The notes beneath the pieces are model-generated. The model was given only the letters and a program-made list of their open reading frames with translations. It was not told the origin of the DNA and did no database searches. Below, piece by piece: positions 1 through 8,149 of a stretch of 64,000 nt of DNA. This DNA is from Pseudomonas sp. B21-040 (lineage in GTDB: Bacteria; Pseudomonadota; Gammaproteobacteria; Pseudomonadales; Pseudomonadaceae): contig NZ_CP087176.1 of the NCBI RefSeq assembly GCF_024748695.1, positions 4,333,501 to 4,397,500 on the forward strand, in the 5' to 3' direction. Position numbers and translations under genes: made by a program. The first letter of the stretch is position 1. Every line of letters starts with the position of its first letter.

Positions 1-52
1 CACCGATTGCCAGCGCCAGTAACCCTCTCTTGAAAAGCAGGTAAGTGTTCAT
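1..52 (-). CDS. 5' end of a secreted protein gene, paralogue of the next gene (partial)
   Basis: Only the first 17 codons lie in the window; the gene runs off the left edge. It starts at an ATG (50-52 on the complement) behind GGAG eight bases upstream. The peptide MNTYLLFKRGLLALAIG reads as the start of a signal peptide and closely resembles the first residues of the neighbouring gene (MLLKKCLLALAIGG). Both genes also have the same promoter layout, so this is inferred to be a tandem paralogue. Nothing can be said about its mature domain. Confidence 0.6.
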   Translation of the reverse strand, partial: MNTYLLFKRGLLALAIG

Positions 53-163
53 CGTGCATTCTCCAGGTGATTTGCCACGAGCTGAGCCAACGCAATCAGG
101 TTGCAATCCGGGAGCGGCATGGGATCAACCCCGTAGCTTTAAAATTTCTTAAGAATAATTTTC

Positions 164-215
164 GTGGGAATTTTTCCCACTAGACGTAAGTTAGTCCTTT
201 CTGACTCCGGGTCAA
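164..215 (-). promoter_or_regulatory. Promoter with palindrome near +1, upstream of the partial gene
   Basis: On the minus strand a -35-like TTGACC (210-215) and a -10-like TAACTT (188-193) are separated by 16 bases. Seven bases further on is the palindrome GTGGGAATTTTTCCCAC (164-180), where transcription should start. The same -35/-10 spacing and palindrome recur upstream of the next gene (1534-1584). The palindrome could be an operator or a 5' mRNA stem-loop; the sequence does not decide which. Confidence 0.5.
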
Positions 216-323
216 CCCGCGCAGGAGAAAGCCGACCGATGGCTAGGGGCACGAATGGAGATGGGGGTTGCCCTTACGGCGTGGTATGCGCTGTATGTCT
301 GGCGCGTTTCTTGATCGCCATAC

Positions 324-366
324 GAAAAAAAGTCGCAAACCCCGCGTCTATTCAGGGCTTGCGACT
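324..366 (-). terminator. Intrinsic terminator of the repeat-protein gene
   Basis: On the minus strand AGTCGCAAGCCC pairs with GGGGTTTGCGACT (one mismatch) and is followed by seven T residues. It lies about 80 bases beyond the stop codon of the gene ending at 444. Confidence 0.75.
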
Positions 367-443
367 CATTGCCGATACGTCCCTCAAACGCTCGGGACGT
401 TTTCTTCGGGTATGCCAGCCGTGTTCGTTCGGAACGTGCTGGC

Positions 444-1364
444 CTAGTTCTGTACCTCAACCGCGTCGAAATCCGGCGCGTCCGGGGCATCTGGGGCGTC
501 CGCCACATCCTCTCTGGCGGCCCTCGCCTCAGCTTTGGCAGCCTCTCGGGCTGCGTTCGCGTCAACTTTAGCTGCGTCCCTGGCTGCATCGGCAGCAGCC
601 CTTGCAGCATCTCTTGCTGCATCTGCATCTCGCCGTGCGGCGTCCCTGGCTGCATCGGCAGCCGCCCTGGCAGCGTCTCGGGTTGCATCTGCGCCCGCTA
701 CGCCAGCAGCTTTTGCAGCATCCCTGGCTGCATCCGCCTCGGCTCTGGCGGCATCTCTAGCTGCATCTGCAGCAGCTTTTGCAGCGTCCCGGGCTGCATC
801 TGCATCATTTCTGGCAGCATCTCTGGCTGCATTTGCATCGTTTCTGGCAGCGTCCCTAGCTGCATCTGCGGCATCGTTGTCATCGTTGTCATCGTTGTCA
901 CGCGCATTGCCTGGGCCTCTGTTCCCAGCAACACCACCATGGTCAGCATCGCCGCGCCCCGGGCCTGCATGACCGTTACCGTCATGGCCTCCAGCACCAT
1001 GATCGCCGCCAGCGCCATGGTCGCCGCCGCCGTGACCACCACTTCCGGAGCCACCGCCGTCGCCACCGTGACCACCGCCTCCGGAACCTCCATTGCCTCC
1101 ATTGCCGGAGCCACCGCCACCGCTGCCGCCACCGTGACCACCACCGCCGCCGGAGCCTCCATTACCAGAGCCTCCGCCACCGTGACCGCCTCCGCCGTCT
1201 CCACCGTGACCACCGCCACCGCCGTGGCCTCCTCCACCACCGCCGCTGCCGCCATCTTTGGCATACACGCTGGAGAAACTATTGATGTAATCAGGCACCA
1301 GAACAGTCGATGCCGACAGGACTCCGCCGATTGCCAGAGCCAATAAACATTTCTTGAGCAGCAT
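444..1364 (-). CDS. Secreted Gly/His-rich protein with LEA-like 11-residue Ala repeats
   Basis: The product has 306 residues and no recognised enzymatic domain. Residues 1 to about 35 form a signal peptide (MLLKKCLLALAIGGVLSAS) followed by SVYAKDGG. Residues about 36-135 are almost only Gly, His, Ser, Asp and Asn (GGGGHGGGG blocks). Residues about 165-290 contain roughly ten 11-residue repeats of the form AARDAARxxAD, and the end carries PDAPDAPD. Eleven-residue Ala/charged repeats are typical of group 3 LEA-like proteins and predict extended amphipathic helices. The ATG follows GGAGG at a spacing of six. A shared promoter and signal peptide tie it to the partial gene at 1-52. The function is unknown; envelope or stress protection is only a guess from composition. 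Confidence 0.75.
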   Translation of the reverse strand: MLLKKCLLALAIGGVLSASTVLVPDYINSFSSVYAKDGGSGGGGGGHGGGGGHGGDGGGGHGGGGSGNGGSGGGGGHGGGSGGGGSGNGGNGGSGGGGHGGDGGGSGSGGHGGGDHGAGGDHGAGGHDGNGHAGPGRGDADHGGVAGNRGPGNARDNDDNDDNDAADAARDAARNDANAARDAARNDADAARDAAKAAADAARDAARAEADAARDAAKAAGVAGADATRDAARAAADAARDAARRDADAARDAARAAADAARDAAKVDANAAREAAKAEARAAREDVADAPDAPDAPDFDAVEVQN

Positions 1365-1533
1365 GATGCACCTCCACTTGGAGTTGCGAAGTCATCTCCG
1401 TATCGAACGCAATATCCAATGAGTTCCCGGCCGCCCATTGAAGCGGCCAGCCAACCGGCGCGGCCATGAATATGCAGCAACAACGAGCAACTGCGGTTTC
1501 CGCACGGTCCTTCAGAGCCAGTCAGCATCGCTT

Positions 1534-1584
1534 GTGGGAAATATTCCCACAACTATAGGTTAGTACTGTCAGCCCGGGTGTCAA
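1534..1584 (-). promoter_or_regulatory. Promoter with palindrome near +1, upstream of the repeat protein
   Basis: On the minus strand a perfect -35 TTGACA (1579-1584) and a -10-like TAACCT (1557-1562) are separated by 16 bases. The palindrome core GTGGGAAATATTCCCAC (1534-1550) begins six bases after the -10, and two flanking bases on each side extend the symmetry. Arrangement and sequence match the site at 164-215. The rest of the 348-base gap 1365-1712 shows only the ribosome binding site near 1371-1376 and no other recognisable signal. Confidence 0.55.
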
Positions 1585-1712
1585 CAACCGAATATCAGGA
1601 CCAAGGAACGCGCAGGAGCAAAAATCTCAATCAATCCCTTTTGAGAATCGTCCAACAGTCGCCCCTTCCCTGCCACCGCACCCGGTGACAGAAACAGCGG
1701 CGATCTAGCGCT

Positions 1713-2552
1713 TCATCCCTCGACGCCCCCATACAACCCCTGCCGCCGATCCCGGTGCAAATCGTTGCGTGCACTGATGCGTTTGTTTCGCGCCTCGGCA
1801 AGGTTGAGGGTTGCCAGCAGAATCTGCTCACCACCCTGCTCGGCCGGTCCTGCCAGCGGATAACCATCCGCATCGACGATGACCGAGCCTTGCACCCACC
1901 CGACACCGCGCTCATGCCCATGCCGGTCACACGCGGCGATGAACATCCGGTTAACTGAAGCATTGGCCTGAACCCGCACCACTTCCGCCGCCCGCTCGGT
2001 GGGAGGCCTCGGTCCGTCCGGCCAATTGACCGGAGCGCACAGCAAATCCGCGCCGGCCAGTGCCGGGAGCCGCACCCACTCAGGGAACTCCAGGTCATAG
2101 CAAATCAGCATGCCGATTCGCCCATGAACCGTTTCAACCACCGGCGGCGCGGCGTTACCGGCACTGAATATTTCACGCTCGGCATCCCAGAGGTGCGCTT
2201 TGCGGTACACGGCGCGCAGGCCTTGGGCATCAATCAGGGCGGCACTGTTGGCCAACTCATCGCCCTGCAAGCGTTCGCAGAATCCACCGACTACGACGAT
2301 GTTCAGTTCGCGGGCGAGTGCCTCCCACAGGCGCAAGGTTGGCCCCTCTGTCGGTTCTGCCAAGGACAAGGCCTCGCTACGGTGGTTGAACACGTAACCG
2401 CTCTGCACCAGTTCTGGAAGCACCACAATCTGTGCGCCTTGATTCGCCGCTGAACGAATCGCGCGTTCGCACAGCGTCCGGTTGTAAGCCAGATCGCCGA
2501 CTCTCGGTGCCACCTGGCAGCAGGCGACCACCGTTTTCTTTGCGCTGTTCAA
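1713..2552 (-). CDS. Carbon-nitrogen hydrolase (nitrilase superfamily amidohydrolase)
   Basis: The 279-residue product is a single nitrilase-fold domain with the family triad visible: Glu47 (VLPELVQ), Lys118 (YRKAHLW) and Cys151 (LICYDLEFPE). Such enzymes cleave amides, carbamoyl compounds or nitriles in the cytoplasm. The start is a TTG (2550-2552) behind GGAGG at a spacing of about four, and it overlaps the stop of the upstream permease as TTGA. This tight coupling to an NCS1 permease suggests that the transported compound is the substrate, for example a nitrogen-containing ring or ureide product. The exact substrate cannot be read from the sequence. Confidence 0.85.
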   Translation of the reverse strand: MNSAKKTVVACCQVAPRVGDLAYNRTLCERAIRSAANQGAQIVVLPELVQSGYVFNHRSEALSLAEPTEGPTLRLWEALARELNIVVVGGFCERLQGDELANSAALIDAQGLRAVYRKAHLWDAEREIFSAGNAAPPVVETVHGRIGMLICYDLEFPEWVRLPALAGADLLCAPVNWPDGPRPPTERAAEVVRVQANASVNRMFIAACDRHGHERGVGWVQGSVIVDADGYPLAGPAEQGGEQILLATLNLAEARNKRISARNDLHRDRRQGLYGGVEG

Positions 2553-4048
2553 CGCGCCTCCTCAACAGGCTGTTTAGCCATGGAAATAATGTCGTCCTCG
2601 GTAATCGAATCGATGATCCGGCGTTCGGCCGCGAGGTCTATCGAACGACTGAGGAGGTAATACGTCAGGCCCGACACCACCAGTCCCACCAGCCAGGCAA
2701 TGTCCACACCTTCCAGCATGCGCGCCAGCGGACCGACGAATACCTCTTTGTTGGCAGACGCATCAAAGATGTAGAAGAACGGCACCATCGCGGCAAAACC
2801 GATCAGGTACGAGACGATGCCGCGAAATTGCCAAGCGCCGTAGATGCCCTTCGGCGTGAAGAAATGCGGGATCGCGTAGCGGCCCTTGCGCACGAAAAAG
2901 TAGTCCACCAGATTGACGGCGGTCCAGGGCACGAGGAAGTACAGCAACAACACGAGGAAGGTGTTCAACAACGCGATGCCATCACCTTTGATCGACAACA
3001 CGCAGGTCAACAGGATGATGCTGATCACGCTGATGGACATGACTCGGGCACGCGGTGTCGGCGTGATCTTTTTGATCGAGTCGACACCGGTCAGCAACGT
3101 CAGCATGGCGCTGTAAGTGTTGAGCGCGATGATCGGCAGAAAGCCCGCCACCGAGACAATGACCAGCACATTGCCCAAGCCCGGAATCATCGAAGAGCCG
3201 ACCTGGTTCAACGCCACCAGCGCATCCGCCGCTTTCAGTTGCTGCGCCAGCCACGCACCGAGGCCGATCATCCAGCCACCGGACAGCGAAGCGCCGATGA
3301 ACACCGCGGCGATCAATTTCGGGCGGCTGGTGTTTTTCGGCAGGTATCGGGAATAGTCGGACACATAGGGCGCATAGGAAATGTTGTAACTCGCACCGAT
3401 GGCAAACAGCGTGGCAAACGCAACCCAGTTGAAACCCAGGTCTGTCGCCGGGGTGACGCCTTCCTGGCCGGCACCGAACATCAAGGCGATGGTCACCAGT
3501 GCATACAGGGGCAACGTCGCCAACAATGCCCATTTGAACGCTTTGTGCATCAGGTCATGGCCGTAGATCGACAACAGCGCGCCAATCAGTACCACCGCCA
3601 CGGCGACAATCGTCGGGTCGAAACCGAAGACATGTTCCAGGCCGTTCATGATCAGCGAGATGTTCACCACGTTGAAACCGACGAACACAAACATCGTCGC
3701 CATCAAGGCCAGGATCACACCGCGATAACCAAACTGGGCGCGGGACTGGATCATTTGCGGAAGGCCCATCTCCGGACCTTGCGAGCCGTGAAACGCCATG
3801 AAAATGGTGCCGAACATAATGCCCAGCGCACCGGCCAGCAGGGTCCACAACGCCGACAACCCAAGGCTCGGGCCGACAAAACCGATGGAGATGGTGAAGA
3901 AGTGGAAGTTGCCCAGAAACCAGAAAGGTCCCTGGCTGCTCAGTTTGGCGTGACGTTCATTTTCCGGAATGTAATCGATCGAGTGGCCTTCGATGGCCAA
4001 CCCGCTGCTCGCTGCAATGGCGTGCACAGACTGTGGAGAACCTGACAT
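2549..4048 (-). CDS. NCS1-family permease (cytosine/purine/hydantoin type)
   Basis: The 499-residue product has about twelve hydrophobic segments. Its N-terminus resembles NCS1 nucleobase/cation symporters (IDYIPENERH, then a first membrane span with GPFWFLGNFHFF), and SYNISYAPYVSDYSRYLP matches the family's conserved middle region. NCS1 proteins bring nucleobases, hydantoins, allantoin or thiamine precursors through the inner membrane. The gene overlaps the amidohydrolase by four bases and is divergent from a LysR regulator. Import followed by hydrolysis as a nitrogen source is inferred. Confidence 0.88.
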   Translation of the reverse strand: MSGSPQSVHAIAASSGLAIEGHSIDYIPENERHAKLSSQGPFWFLGNFHFFTISIGFVGPSLGLSALWTLLAGALGIMFGTIFMAFHGSQGPEMGLPQMIQSRAQFGYRGVILALMATMFVFVGFNVVNISLIMNGLEHVFGFDPTIVAVAVVLIGALLSIYGHDLMHKAFKWALLATLPLYALVTIALMFGAGQEGVTPATDLGFNWVAFATLFAIGASYNISYAPYVSDYSRYLPKNTSRPKLIAAVFIGASLSGGWMIGLGAWLAQQLKAADALVALNQVGSSMIPGLGNVLVIVSVAGFLPIIALNTYSAMLTLLTGVDSIKKITPTPRARVMSISVISIILLTCVLSIKGDGIALLNTFLVLLLYFLVPWTAVNLVDYFFVRKGRYAIPHFFTPKGIYGAWQFRGIVSYLIGFAAMVPFFYIFDASANKEVFVGPLARMLEGVDIAWLVGLVVSGLTYYLLSRSIDLAAERRIIDSITEDDIISMAKQPVEEAR

Positions 4049-4155
4049 ACGATTGTTCCTATGCTGGTAATTGTTGTTTTTATGGGCAAAGCGCCGGTTT
4101 CATTGCAATGTAGGGCGTTAGTCAGGGCGGTAAAATATCGCAGGCACACTGTTTA

Positions 4156-4173
4156 CATAGATCGGCATCTATG
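4156..4173. promoter_or_regulatory. Candidate LysR-type operator in the divergent promoter
   Basis: A perfect inverted repeat CATAGAT-N4-ATCTATG lies in the 145-base gap between the permease and regulator genes, 20 bases before the regulator start. Its ATAGAT-N4-ATCTAT core fits the T-N11-A type of LysR sites. The position near the regulator's own start suggests autorepression and control of the permease operon; this is inference. Confidence 0.55.
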
Positions 4174-4193
4174 TGGCAAACAGGGGGGCACAC

Positions 4194-5096
4194 ATGCTGG
4201 GCACTGTATCGGAACTGGATTTGCGCTTGATCCGGGTCTTCCTGACTGTCGTTGAGGCGGGCGGAATATCGGCCGCGCAAACGGCGCTCAACACCACTCA
4301 ACCCACCATCAGTGCGCAATTGGCGACGCTCGAAGCGAGGGTCGGGTTTCGTCTGTGCGAGCGAGGTCGCGGAGGGTTTTCGGTGACGCCCAAAGGGGGG
4401 CAGTTTGTCGAAGCGGCCCGTCGATTGCTGGCGGCGGCCGAAGGGTTTCGGGTTGAGGTCCAGCACATCAATCGCAAGGTGTCGGGCAACATCAACATCG
4501 GCCTGCTGGGTCAAATCGATCCATCCGCCAACAAGAACATCGCCCTGGCCATCGCGCGTTTGCGCTCGCAACATGAAGGCCTGTACTTCCACTTCACCGA
4601 GCTGTCGTCATCCTTGCTGGAAGAAAAAATCATCAACGGCCATATCGATCTGGCCATCGGGTACTTCTGGCATCGTTTACCCAACATCGATTACTTCCCC
4701 TTGTTTCAGGAAACCCAAATCGCCTACTGCGCCCCGGCGCACCCATTGTTCGATCACGTCGGCGCACTGACCCGCGATGACGTCCGCGATTACGATTGGG
4801 TCTGGCCCAGCCACCCACTGCCGGAAATGCCCGCGCCCACCACCCTCGAGCGGTTGACCGTACTCACCGACAGCATGGACGGTGCCGCCCTGCTCATTCT
4901 GTCGGGCCAGCACCTGGGCTTTCTGCCACAGCACTACGCGGCCAAGCATCAACAACTGGGGCAGTTGCATCCGCTGAACCCTGAGCAGTTGCGCTATGAA
5001 GTCGGCTTCCATGCGGCCGTTCGGCATTCGGCGCGGCAGCGCGACGTGGTGAGTGCATTCCTGACGGAGCTGATCGAGATTTTTGCTGCAACGTAA
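4194..5096 (+). CDS. LysR-family transcriptional regulator
   Basis: The product has 300 residues, usual for the family. An N-terminal winged helix-turn-helix (about residues 5-65, with LDLRLIRVFLTVVEAGG and TTQPTISAQLATLEARVGF) is followed by a substrate-binding domain with VSGNINIGLLGQ at its start. The ATG at 4194 is preferred over the in-frame GTG at 4173 because AGGGGGG sits five bases before it. It is divergent from the permease-amidohydrolase operon and probably controls it through the palindrome at 4156-4173. Confidence 0.9.
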   Translation: MLGTVSELDLRLIRVFLTVVEAGGISAAQTALNTTQPTISAQLATLEARVGFRLCERGRGGFSVTPKGGQFVEAARRLLAAAEGFRVEVQHINRKVSGNINIGLLGQIDPSANKNIALAIARLRSQHEGLYFHFTELSSSLLEEKIINGHIDLAIGYFWHRLPNIDYFPLFQETQIAYCAPAHPLFDHVGALTRDDVRDYDWVWPSHPLPEMPAPTTLERLTVLTDSMDGAALLILSGQHLGFLPQHYAAKHQQLGQLHPLNPEQLRYEVGFHAAVRHSARQRDVVSAFLTELIEIFAAT

Positions 5097-5145
5097 GTTC
5101 ACAAACAACTGAATGTGCCTGCGTGGCGGGTCGTTTCGCCGCGGT

Positions 5146-5679
5146 TCAGATTTTGATCTCACCCGCCGGCATGACGTCGATCCGCGCCACCGAACCGGTC
5201 AAGTGCGCCAAATCCTTATTGTGCTCGACGATGATGTCTTCGGCACTTTGGTTACCGTTGTCGACGGTGGAGTGCGCGTCGGCCGCCAGCACCACGTCAT
5301 ATCCCATTTTCAGTGCCTGGCGCACGGTCGCGTTGACGCAATAATCGGTTTGCAAACCACAGATGATCAGACGCTCGAATTCCTCTTTCGACAGCAGTTG
5401 TTGAAGGTTGGTCTGATAGAACGAATCCGGTGTGGTTTTGCGTACGTAATAATCCTTGGGCTCGGCTTCCAGGCTTTCGGCCAGTTGCCAGCCGTCGGCG
5501 CCATATGCCAGAGGGCTGCCCTCTTCTTCGTGCTGAATGAAAACAACCGGCACCCCGGCTATCCGGGCTCGGGTGCTGAGGTGGTTGATGTTCTCGATGA
5601 CGCGGTTGATCTCAAAGCACGCGTACTCGCCCGAGCACAGTGCCCTCTGGACGTCGATAATTAGCAGTGCGGTAGCCAT
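5146..5679 (-). CDS. Isochorismatase-like cysteine hydrolase
   Basis: The 177-residue product is a single cysteine-hydrolase domain with the triad Asp9 (LLIIDVQ), Lys81 (YVRKTTPDSF) and Cys114 (CGLQTDYCVNATVRQA). The family hydrolyses amides, N-carbamoyl compounds or isochorismate. It is convergent with the LysR gene, which ends 50 bases away. It could join the nitrogen-compound pathway of the NCS1 permease, but it lies in its own transcription unit and this link is only suggestive. Confidence 0.85.
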   Translation of the reverse strand: MATALLIIDVQRALCSGEYACFEINRVIENINHLSTRARIAGVPVVFIQHEEEGSPLAYGADGWQLAESLEAEPKDYYVRKTTPDSFYQTNLQQLLSKEEFERLIICGLQTDYCVNATVRQALKMGYDVVLAADAHSTVDNGNQSAEDIIVEHNKDLAHLTGSVARIDVMPAGEIKI

Positions 5680-5706
5680 GGCCCCTTCCTTGATCAGTCG
5701 GTAGAT

Positions 5707-5736
5707 CAGGGGACGAAAAAGCAGATCCGTCCCCTG
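5707..5736 (-). other. Perfect 9-bp hairpin between ggt and the cysteine hydrolase
   Basis: CAGGGGACG (5707-5715) pairs perfectly with CGTCCCCTG (5728-5736). It lies just past the ggt stop codon. There is no T-run after the stem on the minus strand, so it may be a weak terminator or an RNA-stabilising stem. Confidence 0.4.
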
Positions 5737-5749
5737 TTAAACACAACCC

Positions 5750-7477
5750 TTAGTAACCGAGTGACAACCCGGTGTTACGGCGTGGGTCGTTGGCGCCGTA
5801 GAAACGGTTTTTGCCGACCGGTTTGCCGCCCAGCGAAGGCGCACCAACCAGGATTGCCGCCACGTGGTTGGCATCCTGTGGCCCGGCAAACTTGTGACCC
5901 CAGCTTTCGAGGATTTTCACCGTGTCCGGGCTGGTGGTGAAGGTCTCCAGGTTGGTTTCTTCGGGCAACCATTGCTGGTGGAACCGCGGTGCATCCACCG
6001 CTTCCTGGATGTTCATGCCGTAGTCGATCACGTTGAGCATGGTCAGCAAGGTCGCAGTGATGATGCGGCTGCCGCCCGGGGTGCCGACGACCATCACGAC
6101 TTTACCGTCCTTGGTGACGATGGTCGGGCTCATCGACGACAGCGGTGCTTTGCCGGGTGCGATAGCGTTGGCCTCCCCTTGCACCAGGCCGTACATGTTC
6201 GGCACACCGATTTTCGAGGTGAAGTCGTCCATTTCGTCGTTGAGGATGACCCCGGTTTTGCTGGCCATGACGCCAGCGCCAAACCAGTCGTTGAGGGTGT
6301 AGGTCATCGACACCGCATTGCCCCACTTGTCGACAATGGAGAAGTGCGTGGTGTTGCTGCCCTCATGCGGCGCTACGCCGGGTTTGAGCTCGCTGGAGAT
6401 AGCGGCCTTTTTCGGGTCGATGGCATCGCGGATTTTGGTGGCGTAATTTTTATCCAGCAGATGCGCGATCGGATTTTTCACGAAGTCCGGGTCGCCGAGG
6501 TAGCTGTTGCGGTCCACATAAGCGTGGCGCATGGCTTCGATCTGATAGTGCATGCCCTGGGCCGAGTGGTAGCCGAGGTCTTTGATCGGGTAGCCTTCGA
6601 GGATGTTCATGATCTCGCAGATCACCACCCCGCCGGAGCTCGGTGGCGGTGCCGACACCACGTGATAGCCCCGGTAATCGCACTCGATCGGCGCCAGTTC
6701 TCGGGTCTTGTATTTGTCGAGATCGGCCTGGGTGATGATGCCTTTGTTGGCCTGACTGGACGTGACGATGGCGTCGGCGACCCACCCTTTATAGAAACCG
6801 TCGGCACCCTTCTCGGAAATTTCCCGCAGGGTTTTGGCCAGGTCTTTCTGCACCAGTTTTTGTCCGACCTGCATCGGCTCGCCTTTGCTCAGGAAAATCG
6901 AGCCCGAGTCCTTCATGTCTTTCTTGAACACGTCGGTGGCGTAGTCCAGCAAATCGACATCGCCCTGCTCCAGGACAAAACCGTCTTCCGCCAGTTTGAT
7001 CGCCGGGGCAATCACTTCCTTGCGCGGCTTGGTGCCGTACTTGGTCAGGGCCAGTTCCATGCCGGACACAGTCCCCGGCACGCCGACGGCCAGGTGGCCA
7101 CGGGTACTGAGGTCGGGGACGACATTGCCTTCTTTGTCGAGGTACATGTTGGCGGTGGCAGCCAGCGGGGCTTTTTCGCGGAAATCGAGGAACGTCTTGC
7201 GCCCGTCCGCCAGTTGAATGGTCATGAAACCGCCGCCACCGAGGTTGCCCGCTGCGGGATACACCACCGCCAGCGCATACGCCACCGCGACGCCGGCATC
7301 CACGGCGTTGCCGCCGTTCTTGAGCACATTGACCCCCACCTGGGAGGCCAGATGTTGGGCGGTGACCACCATGCCGTTTTCGGCCGCAACCGGGGCTACG
7401 GAAGCGGCATGGGCAGTCAGGCAACTAAGCGCCAAGGAGGTCGCTATGAGCGATTTGGCAAAAGGTTCGTACTTCAT
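5750..7477 (-). CDS. ggt: Gamma-glutamyltransferase (glutathione hydrolase) precursor
   Basis: The 575-residue product starts at MKYEPF with a signal peptide ending near TAHA. The autoprocessing site is visible as SNTTHFSIVD; in this family the first Thr of the small subunit (about residue 375) is the nucleophile. PPPSSGGVVICEIMNILEGY and PGGSRIITATLLTMLNVID are further family signatures. The enzyme acts in the periplasm, removing the gamma-glutamyl group from glutathione and related peptides. The ATG at 7475-7477 is chosen over an upstream in-frame start because the signal peptide then begins properly. Confidence 0.95.
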   Translation of the reverse strand: MKYEPFAKSLIATSLALSCLTAHAASVAPVAAENGMVVTAQHLASQVGVNVLKNGGNAVDAGVAVAYALAVVYPAAGNLGGGGFMTIQLADGRKTFLDFREKAPLAATANMYLDKEGNVVPDLSTRGHLAVGVPGTVSGMELALTKYGTKPRKEVIAPAIKLAEDGFVLEQGDVDLLDYATDVFKKDMKDSGSIFLSKGEPMQVGQKLVQKDLAKTLREISEKGADGFYKGWVADAIVTSSQANKGIITQADLDKYKTRELAPIECDYRGYHVVSAPPPSSGGVVICEIMNILEGYPIKDLGYHSAQGMHYQIEAMRHAYVDRNSYLGDPDFVKNPIAHLLDKNYATKIRDAIDPKKAAISSELKPGVAPHEGSNTTHFSIVDKWGNAVSMTYTLNDWFGAGVMASKTGVILNDEMDDFTSKIGVPNMYGLVQGEANAIAPGKAPLSSMSPTIVTKDGKVVMVVGTPGGSRIITATLLTMLNVIDYGMNIQEAVDAPRFHQQWLPEETNLETFTTSPDTVKILESWGHKFAGPQDANHVAAILVGAPSLGGKPVGKNRFYGANDPRRNTGLSLGY

Positions 7478-7627
7478 CAGTCGGTCTCTTTTTTGTTTTT
7501 GGGCTCTGCACAAAACAGAGTGAGCAGTTCAAAAGCACAGGCAAGTATGGTCGGGATTACGTATTGCGCCTCCCCGTCGGAACAGTATGCTGGGCCTCTA
7601 TTCAGCCCTTCTGCGGAGTCCGCCAGC

Positions 7628-8143
7628 ATGACCTACACCTTCACCACTCTGGCGTCTCCGGTTGGCGAACTGAAGCTGGTAGCGAAAGACGCAAGACTGG
7701 CGGCCATCCTCTGGGAAAACGACAAACCGAACCGGGTTCGGCTTGGCCCGATGCACGAAGCCCCGGACAACCCGATTCTGGTACGCGCCGCTCAGCAGTT
7801 GCAGGAATACTTTGCCGGCACGCGCGATCGCTTCGAGCTGGAACTGGATTTTGCCGGAACGGAATTTCAGAAGAAGGTGTGGGCGGCGCTGCTGACCATC
7901 CCGTTCGGAGAAACGCGCAGCTATAGCCAGATAGCCGAGCAAATCGGCAATCCGAGCGCAGTTCGGGCAGTGGGAGCCGCGAATGGCAAGAACCCGATAT
8001 CGATTGTGGCGCCCTGCCATCGGGTGATCGGGGCCTCGGGAAAACTCACCGGGTTCGCCGGAGGGCTTGAGGCGAAGGAACGTTTGCTGACGCTTGAGGG
8101 TTGCGAATGGGCAGGCGCCAGCAGGATGGATGATTTGTTTTGA
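7628..8143 (+). CDS. ogt: Methylated-DNA--protein-cysteine methyltransferase
   Basis: The 171-residue product repairs O6-alkylguanine by transferring the alkyl group to its own cysteine. The active-site motif IVAPCHRVIG is present with Cys130, and FGETRSYSQIAEQIG matches the DNA-recognition helix. The small Ogt form lacks the Ada N-terminal regulatory domain. It is divergent from ggt and convergent with nudK, which ends six bases away. Confidence 0.93.
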   Translation: MTYTFTTLASPVGELKLVAKDARLAAILWENDKPNRVRLGPMHEAPDNPILVRAAQQLQEYFAGTRDRFELELDFAGTEFQKKVWAALLTIPFGETRSYSQIAEQIGNPSAVRAVGAANGKNPISIVAPCHRVIGASGKLTGFAGGLEAKERLLTLEGCEWAGASRMDDLF

Positions 8144-8149
8144 TGGACG

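Noticed and set aside
369..1346. Long plus-strand frames opposite the repeat-protein gene
   Set aside because: They arise from the repetitive GC-rich composition of the minus-strand gene, which alone has a ribosome binding site, signal peptide and terminator.
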